A DNA stretch of 63,354 bases. It comes from an uncultured Clostridia bacterium (GTDB lineage: Bacteria; Bacillota; Clostridia; TANB77; CAG-508). The notes beneath the pieces were generated by a model. The model searched no databases. It was not told the DNA's origin and saw nothing but the letters and a program-made list of their open reading frames with translations. The first letter of the stretch is position 1, and each line of letters begins with the position of its first letter. Location: NCBI GenBank assembly GCA_934169575.1, contig CAKPOA010000007.1, positions 1-63,354 on the forward strand. The letters run 5' to 3'. Shown piece after piece: positions 52,202-62,107 of this stretch. Made by a program: the position numbers and the translations under genes.

Positions 52202-55200
52202 ATGTATTTAAAAAGACTAGAAATGCAGGGCTTTAAGTCATTTGCAGATAAAACAGTATTAGAATTAATGCCTGGAATTACAGGAGTAATAGGACCTAAT
52301 GGTTCAGGAAAAAGCAATATTGTAGATTGTATAAAATGGATTTTAGGAGAACAAAGTATAAAAACATTAAGAGGTGGCAAATCAAGTGATATAATTTTTG
52401 CAGGAACAGAAGCAAGAAAACCATTAGGCTTAGCTGAGGCATCATTGATTTTTGATAATTCAGATGGAGTTTTACCTATAGAATATGCTGAAGTTACAGT
52501 AACAAGAAAAATATTTAGAAGTGGAGAAACAGGGTATTATATAAATAAGGTGCCTTGTAGATTAAAAGATATTTTAGAATTATTTATGGATACAGGTATA
52601 GGTAAAGATGGGTATTCAATAATTGGACAAGGAAAAATTGATGAAATTTTAAGTAATAAATCTGAAGATAGAAGAAATGTTTTTGAAGAAGCAGCAGGTA
52701 TTGTAAAATATAAAACAAGAAAACAGGAATCTGAGAAAAAATTAGAACATACAAAACTGAATTTGATTAGAATTAATGATATTTTAACAGAACTTGAAAA
52801 TAATATAGAGCCTTTAAAAGAACAATCTGAAAAAGCAAGAATGTTTTTAAATTTAAAACAAGATTTAAAACAAATAGAAGTTGGACTTTTTGTATATAAT
52901 ATCGAAAAATATAAAAAAGATTTAGAAAATGTAATGCAAGATATTGATATAATGAATTCAAACTATAATCTGGAAGAAGAAAAATTACAACAAATAAATG
53001 AGTTAAAAGAAAATTTAAAATTAAATGTTGAAGAAATTATAGAAAAAACAGAAAAAATGCAAAACATAGAATTTGAAAGTCAACAGAAAAAAGAAAAACT
53101 TAATTCAGATATTAATGTATTTAAAGCTAAAATTGATAATAATATGCAAAATATAGAAAGAATAGAAAAAGAAAATTTAGAATTAAATGAAAAAATAGTA
53201 AGCTCAGAAAATGAAATAGAAAATAAAATAAATAAGAAAAATAGTTTAAAACAAAACAAAGAAAAATTTGAAAAAGAACTAGAACAAAAACAAAATGAGC
53301 TTAATGAACTTACAAAAAACTTTTCTGAAAAAGAAATTAAAATTGAAGAAAAAAAGAAAATTGTAGAAGATAATAATGATAAAAAATATGAAATAGAATT
53401 AAATACAAATTCTCAAAAGGCAAATTTGATTAATATAGAAAACAGAGAAAAACAAATAGATAGTGAAATATCTACAAGTATATCTGAAAAAGATAAAGCT
53501 AGATTTGAAAAAGAAGATATACAAAAAGGTTTTTATGAAGTAGAAAATTTGAAAAAAGATAGAGAAAACAAATTATCTGAAATAGGTCAAATAAAAAAAG
53601 AAGCAGAAAATAAAATAAAAATATGTGATTTAAAAATTAATAATTTAACTCAAGAATTAAATTTTAAAAATTCAAGATGTAATTTTTTAATTGAAACAGA
53701 AAAAGAAAAAGAAGGATATGTAAAAAGTGTAAAATCACTTTTAAAAGATTGTGAAAATATAAAAGAACTTGGAAAAGGAATGAATGGTGCTTTGGCAGAA
53801 CTTATTGAGGTTCCAGAGCAATATCAAACAGCAATAGAAATGACACTTGGAATTGGTCTTCAAAATATTGTTACAGAAAATGAACAAGATGCTAAAAAAC
53901 TTATAGAACATTTGAGGAAAAACAATTTAGGAAGAGCTTCTTTTTTACCATTAACATCAATTAAAGGAAAAAAATTAGAAAAATTTAAAAATGTTGATGG
54001 TGTTATTGGAATTGCATCAGATTTAATTAAATATGATAAAAAATATGAACAAATTATTTTAAATTTACTTGGAAGAACAGTTATTGTAGATAATATGAAT
54101 AATGCTATTAATTTAGCAAAACAAAATCAGTATAATTTTAGAATTGTAACATTAGATGGAGATTTAATAAATTCATCTGGTAGTATGACAGGAGGTTCAG
54201 TTTCTAAAAAAACTGTTAATATTCTAGGAAGAAATAAAGAAATAGAAAAATTAACAAAACAGATTAAAAAAATTAAGATTGATATAGAAAAATTGGAAAA
54301 TGAAAAAAAAGAAATTCTAGCAAGTAATAACGAAGTTTTTGAAAATCAAAATAAAATCGAAAATGAGTTACAAACTATAGAAATCAAATATAATGTTGAG
54401 TTACAAAAACAAAAATCTATTGAACAAAATATTGAGAAAATAGAAAATAGAATATCAAATTTAAAAAATGAAAAAGAAAAGTTGAAAAATGAAAAAATAG
54501 AAATTGAAAATATTATTGTAAGAAATAATAAACAAATTGAAGAATTGGATATAGAAAATGAAAAATATCAAAAAGATATTGATGAATTTACAATGAATAA
54601 TAAAGAAAATCAAAAAAAGGTTGATGATTTAAATTTTGATATTACAAATTTAAAAATTTCTGTTTCATCATTTGATGAAAGCGAAAATTCTATTACAGAA
54701 ATAACTGATATTATAAAAAAAGAAATTGAAAATAGTAAAACAAGTATAAATAATAAGATTAATGAAATAGAAAATCTGAAAAAAGAAAACGAAAAATTAG
54801 AACAAAATATAAAAGATAATTTTAATAAGATTGAAGAAATTCAAAATGAAGTTAAAAATAGTGGACGAAATATCGAAAAATTAAAAAATGAAAGAATAAA
54901 AATTAATGAAAAAGTAAATCAAATTGAAAAAGAGCAAACAGATAAATATAGAATTATTGAGGATTTAAAATCACAAATTATAAAATTAGAAGTTAAGAAA
55001 AATAAATTTGATGAAGAAATTAATAATCAAATAAATAAGCTATGGGATGAATATGAGCTTACACCAAATGCTACTAGTGATTTTGAAAAGCCAACTAATA
55101 TTCAATTAACTCAAAAAAGAGTAAATAATTTACATGAAGAAATAAGAAATCTTGGAAGTGTAAATATGGATTCTATTGAAGAATATAAAAATGTAAAAGA

Positions 55201-55747
55201 TAGATATGATTTTATGAGTGAACAAAAATTAGATTTGGAAAATACAATTGAAAAATTGCAAAAAATGATAGTAGATATTACTTCAACTATGAAAACACAG
55301 TTTAAAGAAAAATTTGAAATTATAAACAAAAATTTTGGAGAGGTATTTGTAGATTTATTTGGAGGAGGTAAAGCTGAAATTGCTTTAGAAGATGAGAATA
55401 ATGTACTTGAATGTGGAATAAATATTAATGTTCAACCTCCAGGAAAAAAATTGCAAAATATGTTGCTTTTATCAGGTGGAGAAAGAGCTTTTACAGCAAT
55501 TGCTTTATTATTTGCAATTTTGAAAATGACTCCAGCACCATTTTGTGTATTAGATGAAATTGAAGCTGCTCTTGATGATGTTAATGTTTATAGATATGCA
55601 GAGTTTTTGAAAAAGTTTGCTGTTGACACTCAATTTTTAGTTATTACACATAGAAAAGGTACAATGGAGGCTGCAAATACTGTGTATGGTGTTACTATGG
55701 AAGAAAAAGGAATTTCAAAATTACTTTCTATGAAATTAAAAAATTAA
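52202..55747 (+). CDS. smc: chromosome partition protein SMC
   Basis: The protein is 1181 aa. The N-terminal ATPase half has VIGPNGSGKSN; two long coiled coils (about 170-500 and 680-1000, Lys/Glu/Asn-rich) flank the hinge (about 510-665); the C-terminal half has the LLSGGERAFTAIALLFA signature and Walker B FCVLDEIEAALDD. It works with ScpA and ScpB, which are not here. The ATG at 52202 follows AAAGGAGAAA; the in-frame TTG at 52154 overlaps the promoter. The usual downstream ftsY is absent. Confidence 0.97.
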   Translation: MYLKRLEMQGFKSFADKTVLELMPGITGVIGPNGSGKSNIVDCIKWILGEQSIKTLRGGKSSDIIFAGTEARKPLGLAEASLIFDNSDGVLPIEYAEVTVTRKIFRSGETGYYINKVPCRLKDILELFMDTGIGKDGYSIIGQGKIDEILSNKSEDRRNVFEEAAGIVKYKTRKQESEKKLEHTKLNLIRINDILTELENNIEPLKEQSEKARMFLNLKQDLKQIEVGLFVYNIEKYKKDLENVMQDIDIMNSNYNLEEEKLQQINELKENLKLNVEEIIEKTEKMQNIEFESQQKKEKLNSDINVFKAKIDNNMQNIERIEKENLELNEKIVSSENEIENKINKKNSLKQNKEKFEKELEQKQNELNELTKNFSEKEIKIEEKKKIVEDNNDKKYEIELNTNSQKANLINIENREKQIDSEISTSISEKDKARFEKEDIQKGFYEVENLKKDRENKLSEIGQIKKEAENKIKICDLKINNLTQELNFKNSRCNFLIETEKEKEGYVKSVKSLLKDCENIKELGKGMNGALAELIEVPEQYQTAIEMTLGIGLQNIVTENEQDAKKLIEHLRKNNLGRASFLPLTSIKGKKLEKFKNVDGVIGIASDLIKYDKKYEQIILNLLGRTVIVDNMNNAINLAKQNQYNFRIVTLDGDLINSSGSMTGGSVSKKTVNILGRNKEIEKLTKQIKKIKIDIEKLENEKKEILASNNEVFENQNKIENELQTIEIKYNVELQKQKSIEQNIEKIENRISNLKNEKEKLKNEKIEIENIIVRNNKQIEELDIENEKYQKDIDEFTMNNKENQKKVDDLNFDITNLKISVSSFDESENSITEITDIIKKEIENSKTSINNKINEIENLKKENEKLEQNIKDNFNKIEEIQNEVKNSGRNIEKLKNERIKINEKVNQIEKEQTDKYRIIEDLKSQIIKLEVKKNKFDEEINNQINKLWDEYELTPNATSDFEKPTNIQLTQKRVNNLHEEIRNLGSVNMDSIEEYKNVKDRYDFMSEQKLDLENTIEKLQKMIVDITSTMKTQFKEKFEIINKNFGEVFVDLFGGGKAEIALEDENNVLECGININVQPPGKKLQNMLLLSGGERAFTAIALLFAILKMTPAPFCVLDEIEAALDDVNVYRYAEFLKKFAVDTQFLVITHRKGTMEAANTVYGVTMEEKGISKLLSMKLKN

Positions 55748-55767
55748 ATTAAGAAAGGAAAGTGCAA

Positions 55768-57720
55768 ATGAAAAAAGGTTTTATAATCCTATTTATTTTA
55801 ACATTATTTCTTGAAATATTTGTATTTAATTATAAATCATATAGGGTTTTGTCTTCTAAAAATGAAATTGAATTTTCAAAAAAAGATTTTTCATTAGTTG
55901 AGCAAACAGATGAATATAAATATGTTGAAATTGAAAATATTGATGCAGAAGTAAAGACTTTACATATATTTTTAGATAATGTAACTGATGGTACAAAATA
56001 TGAGGTATTTTATACTGATGAAACCTCAAGTGGATTTAGATATTTAGGAACTAAAAATTATGCTAAAAATGTATGGAAAAGTACATATTTAGATACATAT
56101 TTATCTGGAAAATCAAATAAAATGGGAATAAAAATTTATGACCCAAATGCAAGTATTGAAAAAATAAATATAAATGAAAAAATACCTTTTGAGTTTAATA
56201 TTTATAGATTTATAATTTTGTATTTTATTTTAGTTAGTATTTATGCAATAAAAAAAGGTAGTATTTTCAAAGTCCCATATTCACAAAATAATTTTAAACA
56301 AGAAATTGTATTATTTACAGTATTAGCTGTATTTTCAATACTAATAGTATATATAAATACTTATAGTGAAGAAAATAGTATGGACTTTTACTCATATAAT
56401 TTTGTAAAATCTATATCAGATGGGAAAATAGATTTAGGACTTGAGCCTTCAGAAAAATTATTGAATTTAGAAAATCCATATGATACAACTCAAAGATCAA
56501 AAGGAAATCTAAGAGATGGAAAAGATTATATTTGGGATAGTGCATTATATAATCAAAAATTTTATGTATATTTTGGAATATTGCCAGCATTAATCTTGCT
56601 AGTGCCATTTCATCTACTTACAAATTTATATTTGTCATGTGCATCAGGTATATTAATATTTTCAGTTTTAACAGGATTTGCATTAAAAAAATTAATAGAA
56701 AATATATTTACAAGATATTTTTCAAATATACCATTTAAGTTTATGCTATATTCATTTTTGATATTGCTTTTTGGTTCACAAATTCTTGTTTTAAATGGAA
56801 TACCAAGAATGTATGAATTTGCAATAATATCTGGAATGTTTTTTGCAGTAATGGGAATAAATTTTGTATTTGAAGCATTAAAAACAAATAATGTGAAATA
56901 TAGATATGTGCTATTTTCAAGTTTATTTTTAAGTTTAGCTGTTGCCTGTAGACCAACAATGCTTTTAGTATCACTTATTGCATTACCATTTTATATAAAA
57001 ATATTGAAAGAAAATATAAAACAAAAAAATGGTATTATAAAATCAATTTGCACAATATCAATTCCATATATTGTTATAGGTGGTTTATTAATGTACTATA
57101 ATTATATTAGATTTGGCAGTATATTTGAATTTGGTGCTTCATATCAAATGACTGTAAATGATATGTTAAATTTGAAAAATAAATTTATGTCTATAGGGAC
57201 AGGTCTAGTATGTAATTTATTTGGAATACCAATATTTATGACAAGTTTTCCATTTATAGTGAATAATCATAATTTAGTTAGTTTTTACGGATATTATTAT
57301 GTTGAAAATATGATTGGCGGATTATTTATGCTTGTTCCAATATGCTTCTATATTTTTGGAATAAAAGGTATTTTGAAAAAAAGTAGAAATAAAAAAACTT
57401 GTTATGCAATTTTAATATTTTCTGTTGTGGGATTAATTATATGTATATTAAGTACAATGATAGCAGGAAGTGTTCCAAGATATTTGTGTGATTATTCATG
57501 GATACTAATTATTGCAGGAATAATGTCTTTTATGGAATTATATAATTCATATAAATCAGATGAAACAAGAAAATTGGCAAATGGTATTTTGAAAATATTT
57601 GTTATATATATTGTATTTGTAAATTTATGTGGAGGATTTGTTTCAGAAGGAGCAAAATTTCAGAGAATTTCACCAGAAGAATTTTATAATCTGAAATATA
57701 ACATAGATTTTTGGGAATAA
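55768..57720 (+). CDS. polytopic membrane protein, possible GT-C (GT39-like) glycosyltransferase
   Basis: The 650-aa protein has one N-terminal segment, an extracytoplasmic domain (about 30-135), and roughly ten further membrane helices. The loop DFYSYNFVKSISDGKIDLGLEP...YIWDSALYNQKFYVYFGILPALILLVPF follows a helix, in the layout of lipid-linked-sugar GT-C transferases, but the catalytic Asp motif is not certain. With the FAD protein downstream it may serve envelope polysaccharide synthesis. ATG at 55768 follows AAAGGAAA. Confidence 0.55.
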   Translation: MKKGFIILFILTLFLEIFVFNYKSYRVLSSKNEIEFSKKDFSLVEQTDEYKYVEIENIDAEVKTLHIFLDNVTDGTKYEVFYTDETSSGFRYLGTKNYAKNVWKSTYLDTYLSGKSNKMGIKIYDPNASIEKININEKIPFEFNIYRFIILYFILVSIYAIKKGSIFKVPYSQNNFKQEIVLFTVLAVFSILIVYINTYSEENSMDFYSYNFVKSISDGKIDLGLEPSEKLLNLENPYDTTQRSKGNLRDGKDYIWDSALYNQKFYVYFGILPALILLVPFHLLTNLYLSCASGILIFSVLTGFALKKLIENIFTRYFSNIPFKFMLYSFLILLFGSQILVLNGIPRMYEFAIISGMFFAVMGINFVFEALKTNNVKYRYVLFSSLFLSLAVACRPTMLLVSLIALPFYIKILKENIKQKNGIIKSICTISIPYIVIGGLLMYYNYIRFGSIFEFGASYQMTVNDMLNLKNKFMSIGTGLVCNLFGIPIFMTSFPFIVNNHNLVSFYGYYYVENMIGGLFMLVPICFYIFGIKGILKKSRNKKTCYAILIFSVVGLIICILSTMIAGSVPRYLCDYSWILIIAGIMSFMELYNSYKSDETRKLANGILKIFVIYIVFVNLCGGFVSEGAKFQRISPEEFYNLKYNIDFWE

Positions 57721-57747
57721 TCTAATTCAGAGAGGAATGAATTTTAT

Positions 57748-59310
57748 ATGAAAGAAGTTATAATAATAGGTGCTGGTCCAGCTGGACTAACTGCAGCAGA
57801 TAGACTGTTAGATGAAAAAGGAGAATATAAGGTAACTATTTTAGAAGAATCACAAGGTTTTGGTGGTATTTCTAAAACTGTAAAATATAAAGGAAATAGA
57901 ATGGATATAGGAGGACATAGATTTTTTTCAAAAAATAAAGAAGTAATGGATTTTTGGGAAAATCTAATGCCAGTTCAAGGTGTTAATTCTTTTGATGATG
58001 AAGAACTTGGAAGAAAAAAAGAGTTAATTCCAGGAGGTCCTAATCCAAATGAGCAAGATGAGGTTATGCTTGTTCGTACAAGAGTTTCAAGAATTTATTT
58101 TATGAAAAAATTTTTTGATTATCCTGTAAGTTTAAAATGGAAAACATTAAAAAATATGGGATTTATTAGAATTGTAAAAGTAGGATTTAGTTATCTTAAA
58201 GCTATAATTTTTAAAAGAGAAGAAAAATCACTTGAAGATTTTTATATAAACAGATTTGGAAAAGAGCTATATGAAATGTTTTTTAAAAATTATACTGAAA
58301 GATTGTGGGGAAGGAAAGCATCTGAAATTTCTGCAGATTGGGGTGCTCAAAGAGTAAAAGGAATATCCATAAAAGCAATTATAAAAGATATGTTTAACAA
58401 ATTATTTGGAAAAAAAGATAAAAAAAATACTGAAACTTCGCTAATTGAACAGTTCTGGTATCCAAAATATGGTCCAGGGCAATTATGGGAAACTTTAGCC
58501 AAAAGAGTAGAATCAAAAGGTGGAATTATAAAAAAAAGTCATAAAGTTACAAACATAAATATTGAAAATGGAAAAATTAAATCTGTTGAATGTGATGTTA
58601 ATGGACAAATAGTAACAATAAATGGAGACATATTTATTTCTACGATGTCTGTTAAAGATCTGATTTGTGGATTAAAAGGTGAAAATATTCCAGCGAATAT
58701 TGTTGATATTGCTAAAGGTTTACCTTATAGAGATTTTATGACTGTAGGACTTCTTGTTGATAAATTAAATCTTAAAAATGAAACAGATATAAAAACTTTG
58801 GGTAATATTGTTCCTGATTGTTGGATTTATGTACATGAACCAGAGGCTAAACTCCTTAGAATACAGATTTTTAATAACTGGTCTCCATATATGTTAAATG
58901 ATTGCAAAAATACAGTTTGGATTGGGCTTGAATATACATGTGAAGAAGGGGACAAATATTGGAAGATGAGTGATAATGAATTTATTAATTTGGCTGCAAA
59001 TGAATTAATAAAAATGGGGATTATTGATAAAAACAATATTTTAGATTCTCATAGAGAAAAAATTAAAAAGGCTTATCCTGCATATTTTGACACATATAAA
59101 GATTTTGATCAGGTAATAAAATATTTGGACAGTTTTGAGAATCTATATTGCATAGGAAGAAATGGACAACATAGGTATAATAATATGGATCATTCTATGA
59201 TGACTGCTTTTGAAGCTGTAAATAATATTAAAAATAATATAAAAGATAAATCTAATATATGGAATGTTAATACTGAAAAAGAATATCATGAAACAAAAAA
59301 TGCAGATTAA
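57748..59310 (+). CDS. FAD-dependent oxidoreductase (NAD(P)-binding, UGM/amine-oxidase-like)
   Basis: The N-terminal dinucleotide motif VIIIGAGPAGLTAADRLL is followed by LEESQGFGGISKTVKYKGNRMDIGGHRFFSKN, typical of a protoporphyrinogen-oxidase/UDP-galactopyranose-mutase-like subgroup often placed in polysaccharide loci. The C-terminal FAD motif is NLYCIGRNGQHRYNNMDHSMMTAFEAV. The protein is 520 aa. It is 27 bases after the membrane protein, with GAGAGGAATG as ribosome site. The exact substrate is not known. Confidence 0.8.
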   Translation: MKEVIIIGAGPAGLTAADRLLDEKGEYKVTILEESQGFGGISKTVKYKGNRMDIGGHRFFSKNKEVMDFWENLMPVQGVNSFDDEELGRKKELIPGGPNPNEQDEVMLVRTRVSRIYFMKKFFDYPVSLKWKTLKNMGFIRIVKVGFSYLKAIIFKREEKSLEDFYINRFGKELYEMFFKNYTERLWGRKASEISADWGAQRVKGISIKAIIKDMFNKLFGKKDKKNTETSLIEQFWYPKYGPGQLWETLAKRVESKGGIIKKSHKVTNINIENGKIKSVECDVNGQIVTINGDIFISTMSVKDLICGLKGENIPANIVDIAKGLPYRDFMTVGLLVDKLNLKNETDIKTLGNIVPDCWIYVHEPEAKLLRIQIFNNWSPYMLNDCKNTVWIGLEYTCEEGDKYWKMSDNEFINLAANELIKMGIIDKNNILDSHREKIKKAYPAYFDTYKDFDQVIKYLDSFENLYCIGRNGQHRYNNMDHSMMTAFEAVNNIKNNIKDKSNIWNVNTEKEYHETKNAD

Positions 59311-59339
59311 TTTTAAATAAAAATAATGAAGAGGAATGT

Positions 59340-60191
59340 ATGAAGAAATTAATTGTAAATAAAAAATATGATAATAAAAAATTGGATAAGTTTTTATTTG
59401 ATAATATTCCAAATTTATCCCAAAATTTGTTATACAAGACTTTAAGAAAAAAAGATATTAAAGTCAATGGAAAAAGAATAAATCAAAATATAAAACTAAA
59501 AGAAAATGATGAAATAATTGTATATATTGATGATAAATTATTAAAAAAAGATGATTTGCAGATTATATTTGAGGATGATAATATTCTTGTTTTAAATAAA
59601 CCAACCAACATTGAAGTTGTAGGAGAAAATAGTTTAACTGAAATAGTTCATAGAAGATATGTTAAAAGCGATTTTCTTCCTATGCCTTGCCATAGATTAG
59701 ATAGAAATACTAAAGGTTTAATTATTTTTGCTAAAAATCAAGATGCATTGAACATTTTACTTTCCAAATTTAAAAATCATGAAATTGAAAAGCATTATTT
59801 GGCTTTAGTGTATGGTACTCCCAAAAAGGATTTTCAAAGACTTGAAGCATATTTATTTAAAGATAGTAAAAAATCTTTGGTATATATTAGTGATGTTCCT
59901 AAAAAAGGTTATTCTAAAATCATTACTTCATATAATGTTATTCAAAAAAATGATGATAATACTTGCATTCTTGATGTTGAAATTGAAACAGGTAAAACTC
60001 ACCAAATAAGAGCTCATCTTGCACAGATTGGTTTGCCAATTGTTGGTGATGGAAAATATGGGATTTATGAGATTAATAGAAAGTTTAATTGTAAAACTCA
60101 AAACCTTACAAGCTATAAAATTAAATTTAAATTTAAAACAGATGCTGGAATTTTGAATTATTTGAATGGGAAAGAGATTATTATTAAATAA
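59340..60191 (+). CDS. RluA-family pseudouridine synthase
   Basis: The protein has 283 aa. It has an N-terminal S4 domain (KKLDKFLFDNIPNLSQNLLYKTLRKKDIKVNGKRI) and the catalytic HRLDRNTKGLIIFAKN and ETGKTHQIRAHLAQIGLPI. This is the third pseudouridine synthase in the window; RluC- or RluD-type specificity cannot be settled by eye. GAAGAGGAATG precedes the ATG. Confidence 0.9.
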   Translation: MKKLIVNKKYDNKKLDKFLFDNIPNLSQNLLYKTLRKKDIKVNGKRINQNIKLKENDEIIVYIDDKLLKKDDLQIIFEDDNILVLNKPTNIEVVGENSLTEIVHRRYVKSDFLPMPCHRLDRNTKGLIIFAKNQDALNILLSKFKNHEIEKHYLALVYGTPKKDFQRLEAYLFKDSKKSLVYISDVPKKGYSKIITSYNVIQKNDDNTCILDVEIETGKTHQIRAHLAQIGLPIVGDGKYGIYEINRKFNCKTQNLTSYKIKFKFKTDAGILNYLNGKEIIIK

Positions 60192-60319
60192 ATTTCAGAA
60201 TTAATTAATAAAGTAAAAAAAAAAATTGAATTTATAGTTAAAGATTAATGAATAAGTGTATAAATAAAAATTCCTTAGAATATAATATTAATAATTATTA
60301 TATAAATGTACAATTTGTG

Positions 60320-60348
60320 TTGACAAAATCTGATAAAGAATGTATAAT
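60320..60348 (+). promoter_or_regulatory. consensus sigma-A promoter of the type III antitoxin RNA
   Basis: TTGACA at 60320-60325 and TATAAT at 60343-60348 with a 17-base spacer, one of the best promoters in the window. Initiation would fall just before the tandem repeats. Confidence 0.8.
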
Positions 60349-60354
60349 AATTAT

Positions 60355-60505
60355 AGATAGTAAATGTTTCTCGCTTGTGGTTGGTGCGAGTAATAAATTA
60401 TACCATTTCGTAAATGTTTCTCGCTTGTGGTTGGTGCGAGTAATAAATTATACCATTTCGTAAATGTTTGTCCTTTGTTTCTTTAGAGGAATGAAGGGCA
60501 TTTTT
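60355..60505 (+). ncRNA. cptI: CptI-like type III antitoxin RNA with two and a fraction 50-nt repeats and a terminator
   Basis: Two identical 50-base units occupy 60361-60410 and 60411-60460; a third begins at 60461 and is shared for only 9 bases. Each unit contains CTCGC...GCGAG arms around TTGTGGTTGGT. A leaky-looking hairpin (GTCCTTT with GAAGGGC, then ATTTTTGTT) follows at about 60470-60505 and separates the repeats from the toxin gene. This is the canonical order promoter, repeats, terminator, toxin. Repeats would be excised by the toxin and bind it pseudoknot-fashion. Confidence 0.8.
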
Positions 60506-60528
60506 GTTAGAATTTTGGAGGAAAAAAT

Positions 60529-61018
60529 ATGGAAATGAAAGAAGGATATGTTTATCATATAAAAGATAGTTATTTTGATATAGTAAAAGATAAAAATTTA
60601 ATGATAAATCATGAAGGAAATGCTACAAGACCAAATTATTTTTGTATGAGAATAAATGGAGATGATTTTTTATGGTTTATTCCAATGAGTAGCAAGATTT
60701 ATAAATATAAAGAAATAATAAAAAACAAAGAAAGAAAGTATGGTATCTGTGATACAATTATTATAGGAAATTATAGGGGAAGAGAACAGGCTTTTTTGAT
60801 ACAGAATATGTTTCCAATTACTAAGAAATATATAGACCATATAGATACAGTTCAAGGAAAAGCTATACAAGTTCCATCAGCAGTTAGAAAAATACTGGTG
60901 AATAAAGTAAAAAAAATATTTAAGCTAAAGCAACAACGGTATTAATTTAATATTTCCTGATGTAGATAAGATTAAAGAGATATTGCAAGAAGAAAATAGT
61001 GAAGTAAGCAGTAAATGA
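60529..61018 (+). CDS. cptN: type III toxin, CptN/ToxN-family endoribonuclease, +1 frameshift at a CGG codon
   Basis: KEGYVYHIKDSYFDIVKDKNLMINHEG, RPNYFCMRI, FLWFIPMSSKIYKYKEII, YGICDTIIIGNYRGREQAFLIQNMFPIT and YIDHIDTVQGKAIQVP follow the CptN/ToxN pattern of endoribonucleases inhibited by a repeat RNA. GGAGG is 7 bases before the ATG. Frame zero stops at 60945 after ...KLKQQRY. Skipping the C of the CGG at 60937-60939 continues GINLIFPDVDKIKEILQEEN... to a stop at 61016-61018, giving 162 aa. GINLIFPDVDKI is a typical family C-terminus. Confidence 0.85.
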
Positions 61019-61086
61019 AAAGGAGCTCTAGATATCTTTTTATTTACCACTTAATACATATTTTATAATGTTGGAATAGAGAATAG

Positions 61087-61866
61087 CTAAATATCATAAA
61101 AATTTTTAAAGCAATATCCATTTTCTCTTAAATAATCAATAGATTGTTTTAACACTTTAGAAGAATCACTTACATATTTAGTATCATGCATTAAAATAAC
61201 AAGAGTATTTTTGTTTTTACAACTCTTTTTCAAATTATTAAAAAGTTGTTGACTAGAATATTTTTTTACAGAATCATTATTTAAACAATTCCAATCAATA
61301 TAGGTATAACCAATACCTTTTAGCAATTGAGCTGCATGCTCTTTTTTCTTTTTATTATTAGGACTTTTAAAACCAGTTGGAAATCTAAAAATGTGAGAAC
61401 AATAATTAGGAATATCAATAGCATTACCAATAGCAATATCCGTTTTTTCAATTTCATTTAAAAAGCTTTCATCATTTTTATATAGATTTTTATTATTATG
61501 GTCATATCCGTGGTTGGCAATAAAATGCCCTTCGTCATAAGCTCTTTTAACAATCTCTGGATAGGAATCAACATTTTTACCAACAACAAAAAAAGTTGCT
61601 TTCACATTTTCTTCTTTTAAAATATCTAAAATTTTAGGTGTAATATTTTTAGTTGGCCCATCATCAAATGTTAAATATGCAATTTTTTCATTATCTTTAG
61701 ATAAATTTTCTATTTTATTTTTAGATTCCTCGCTTAAAAAAGAATCTTTTGAAATATCAACTCCAATTGATATTCTTGGAAAAACAAGACAAAATAAGAT
61801 AATAAATAAAATTGCAAAAAAAATAATGCAAAAAATAAATTTTTTCTTGATAAATATAATCTTCAT
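61087..61866 (-). CDS. membrane-anchored polysaccharide deacetylase (NodB domain)
   Basis: The 259-aa protein has an N-terminal anchor (about residues 9-30) and an extracytoplasmic NodB domain: AYLTFDDGPTKNITPKIL (first catalytic Asp pair), NHGYDHNNKN (His metal ligands), RFPTGF and VILMHDTK. It probably removes acetyl groups from peptidoglycan or another surface glycan. Its start codon lies within a 28-bp sequence repeated at 63217-63244. Confidence 0.9.
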   Translation of the reverse strand: MKIIFIKKKFIFCIIFFAILFIILFCLVFPRISIGVDISKDSFLSEESKNKIENLSKDNEKIAYLTFDDGPTKNITPKILDILKEENVKATFFVVGKNVDSYPEIVKRAYDEGHFIANHGYDHNNKNLYKNDESFLNEIEKTDIAIGNAIDIPNYCSHIFRFPTGFKSPNNKKKKEHAAQLLKGIGYTYIDWNCLNNDSVKKYSSQQLFNNLKKSCKNKNTLVILMHDTKYVSDSSKVLKQSIDYLRENGYCFKNFYDI

Positions 61867-61879
61867 ATTTAATTTTATG
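61852..61879. repeat. 28-bp direct repeat, left copy (covers the deacetylase start codon)
   Basis: AAATATAATCTTCATATTTA with the next eight bases AATTTTATG minus its first A forms a 28-base string identical to 63217-63244. The CAT is the deacetylase start on the minus strand. Confidence 0.7.
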
Positions 61880-62107
61880 ATTTTTTATGAATTTTAGCAC
61901 TTTATTTATTTACTTTTGGTTAGAAATTTGATACAATAATTTAAATTTTATTCAAAATAAAAAATCTCCAATAGTATAGTAGATTTGAATTTGTTCAATA
62001 ATGAAAAATATAGATACAAAATATAAAAAACATATACAACAAAAGAGAGAAGCACTAATATAAGATGTGCATTTTATATGTAAAGTATGTGAAGAAAGGT
62101 GGCAAAA

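Noticed and set aside
60248..60463. 71-aa open frame upstream of cptN
   Set aside because: It runs through the promoter and both 50-bp repeats, lacks a ribosome site, and simply reflects the repeat sequence.
60361..60469. Tandem 50-bp repeats as a short CRISPR array
   Set aside because: The units are directly adjacent without variable spacers, follow a strong promoter and precede a ToxN-like gene; type III antitoxin repeats fit better.
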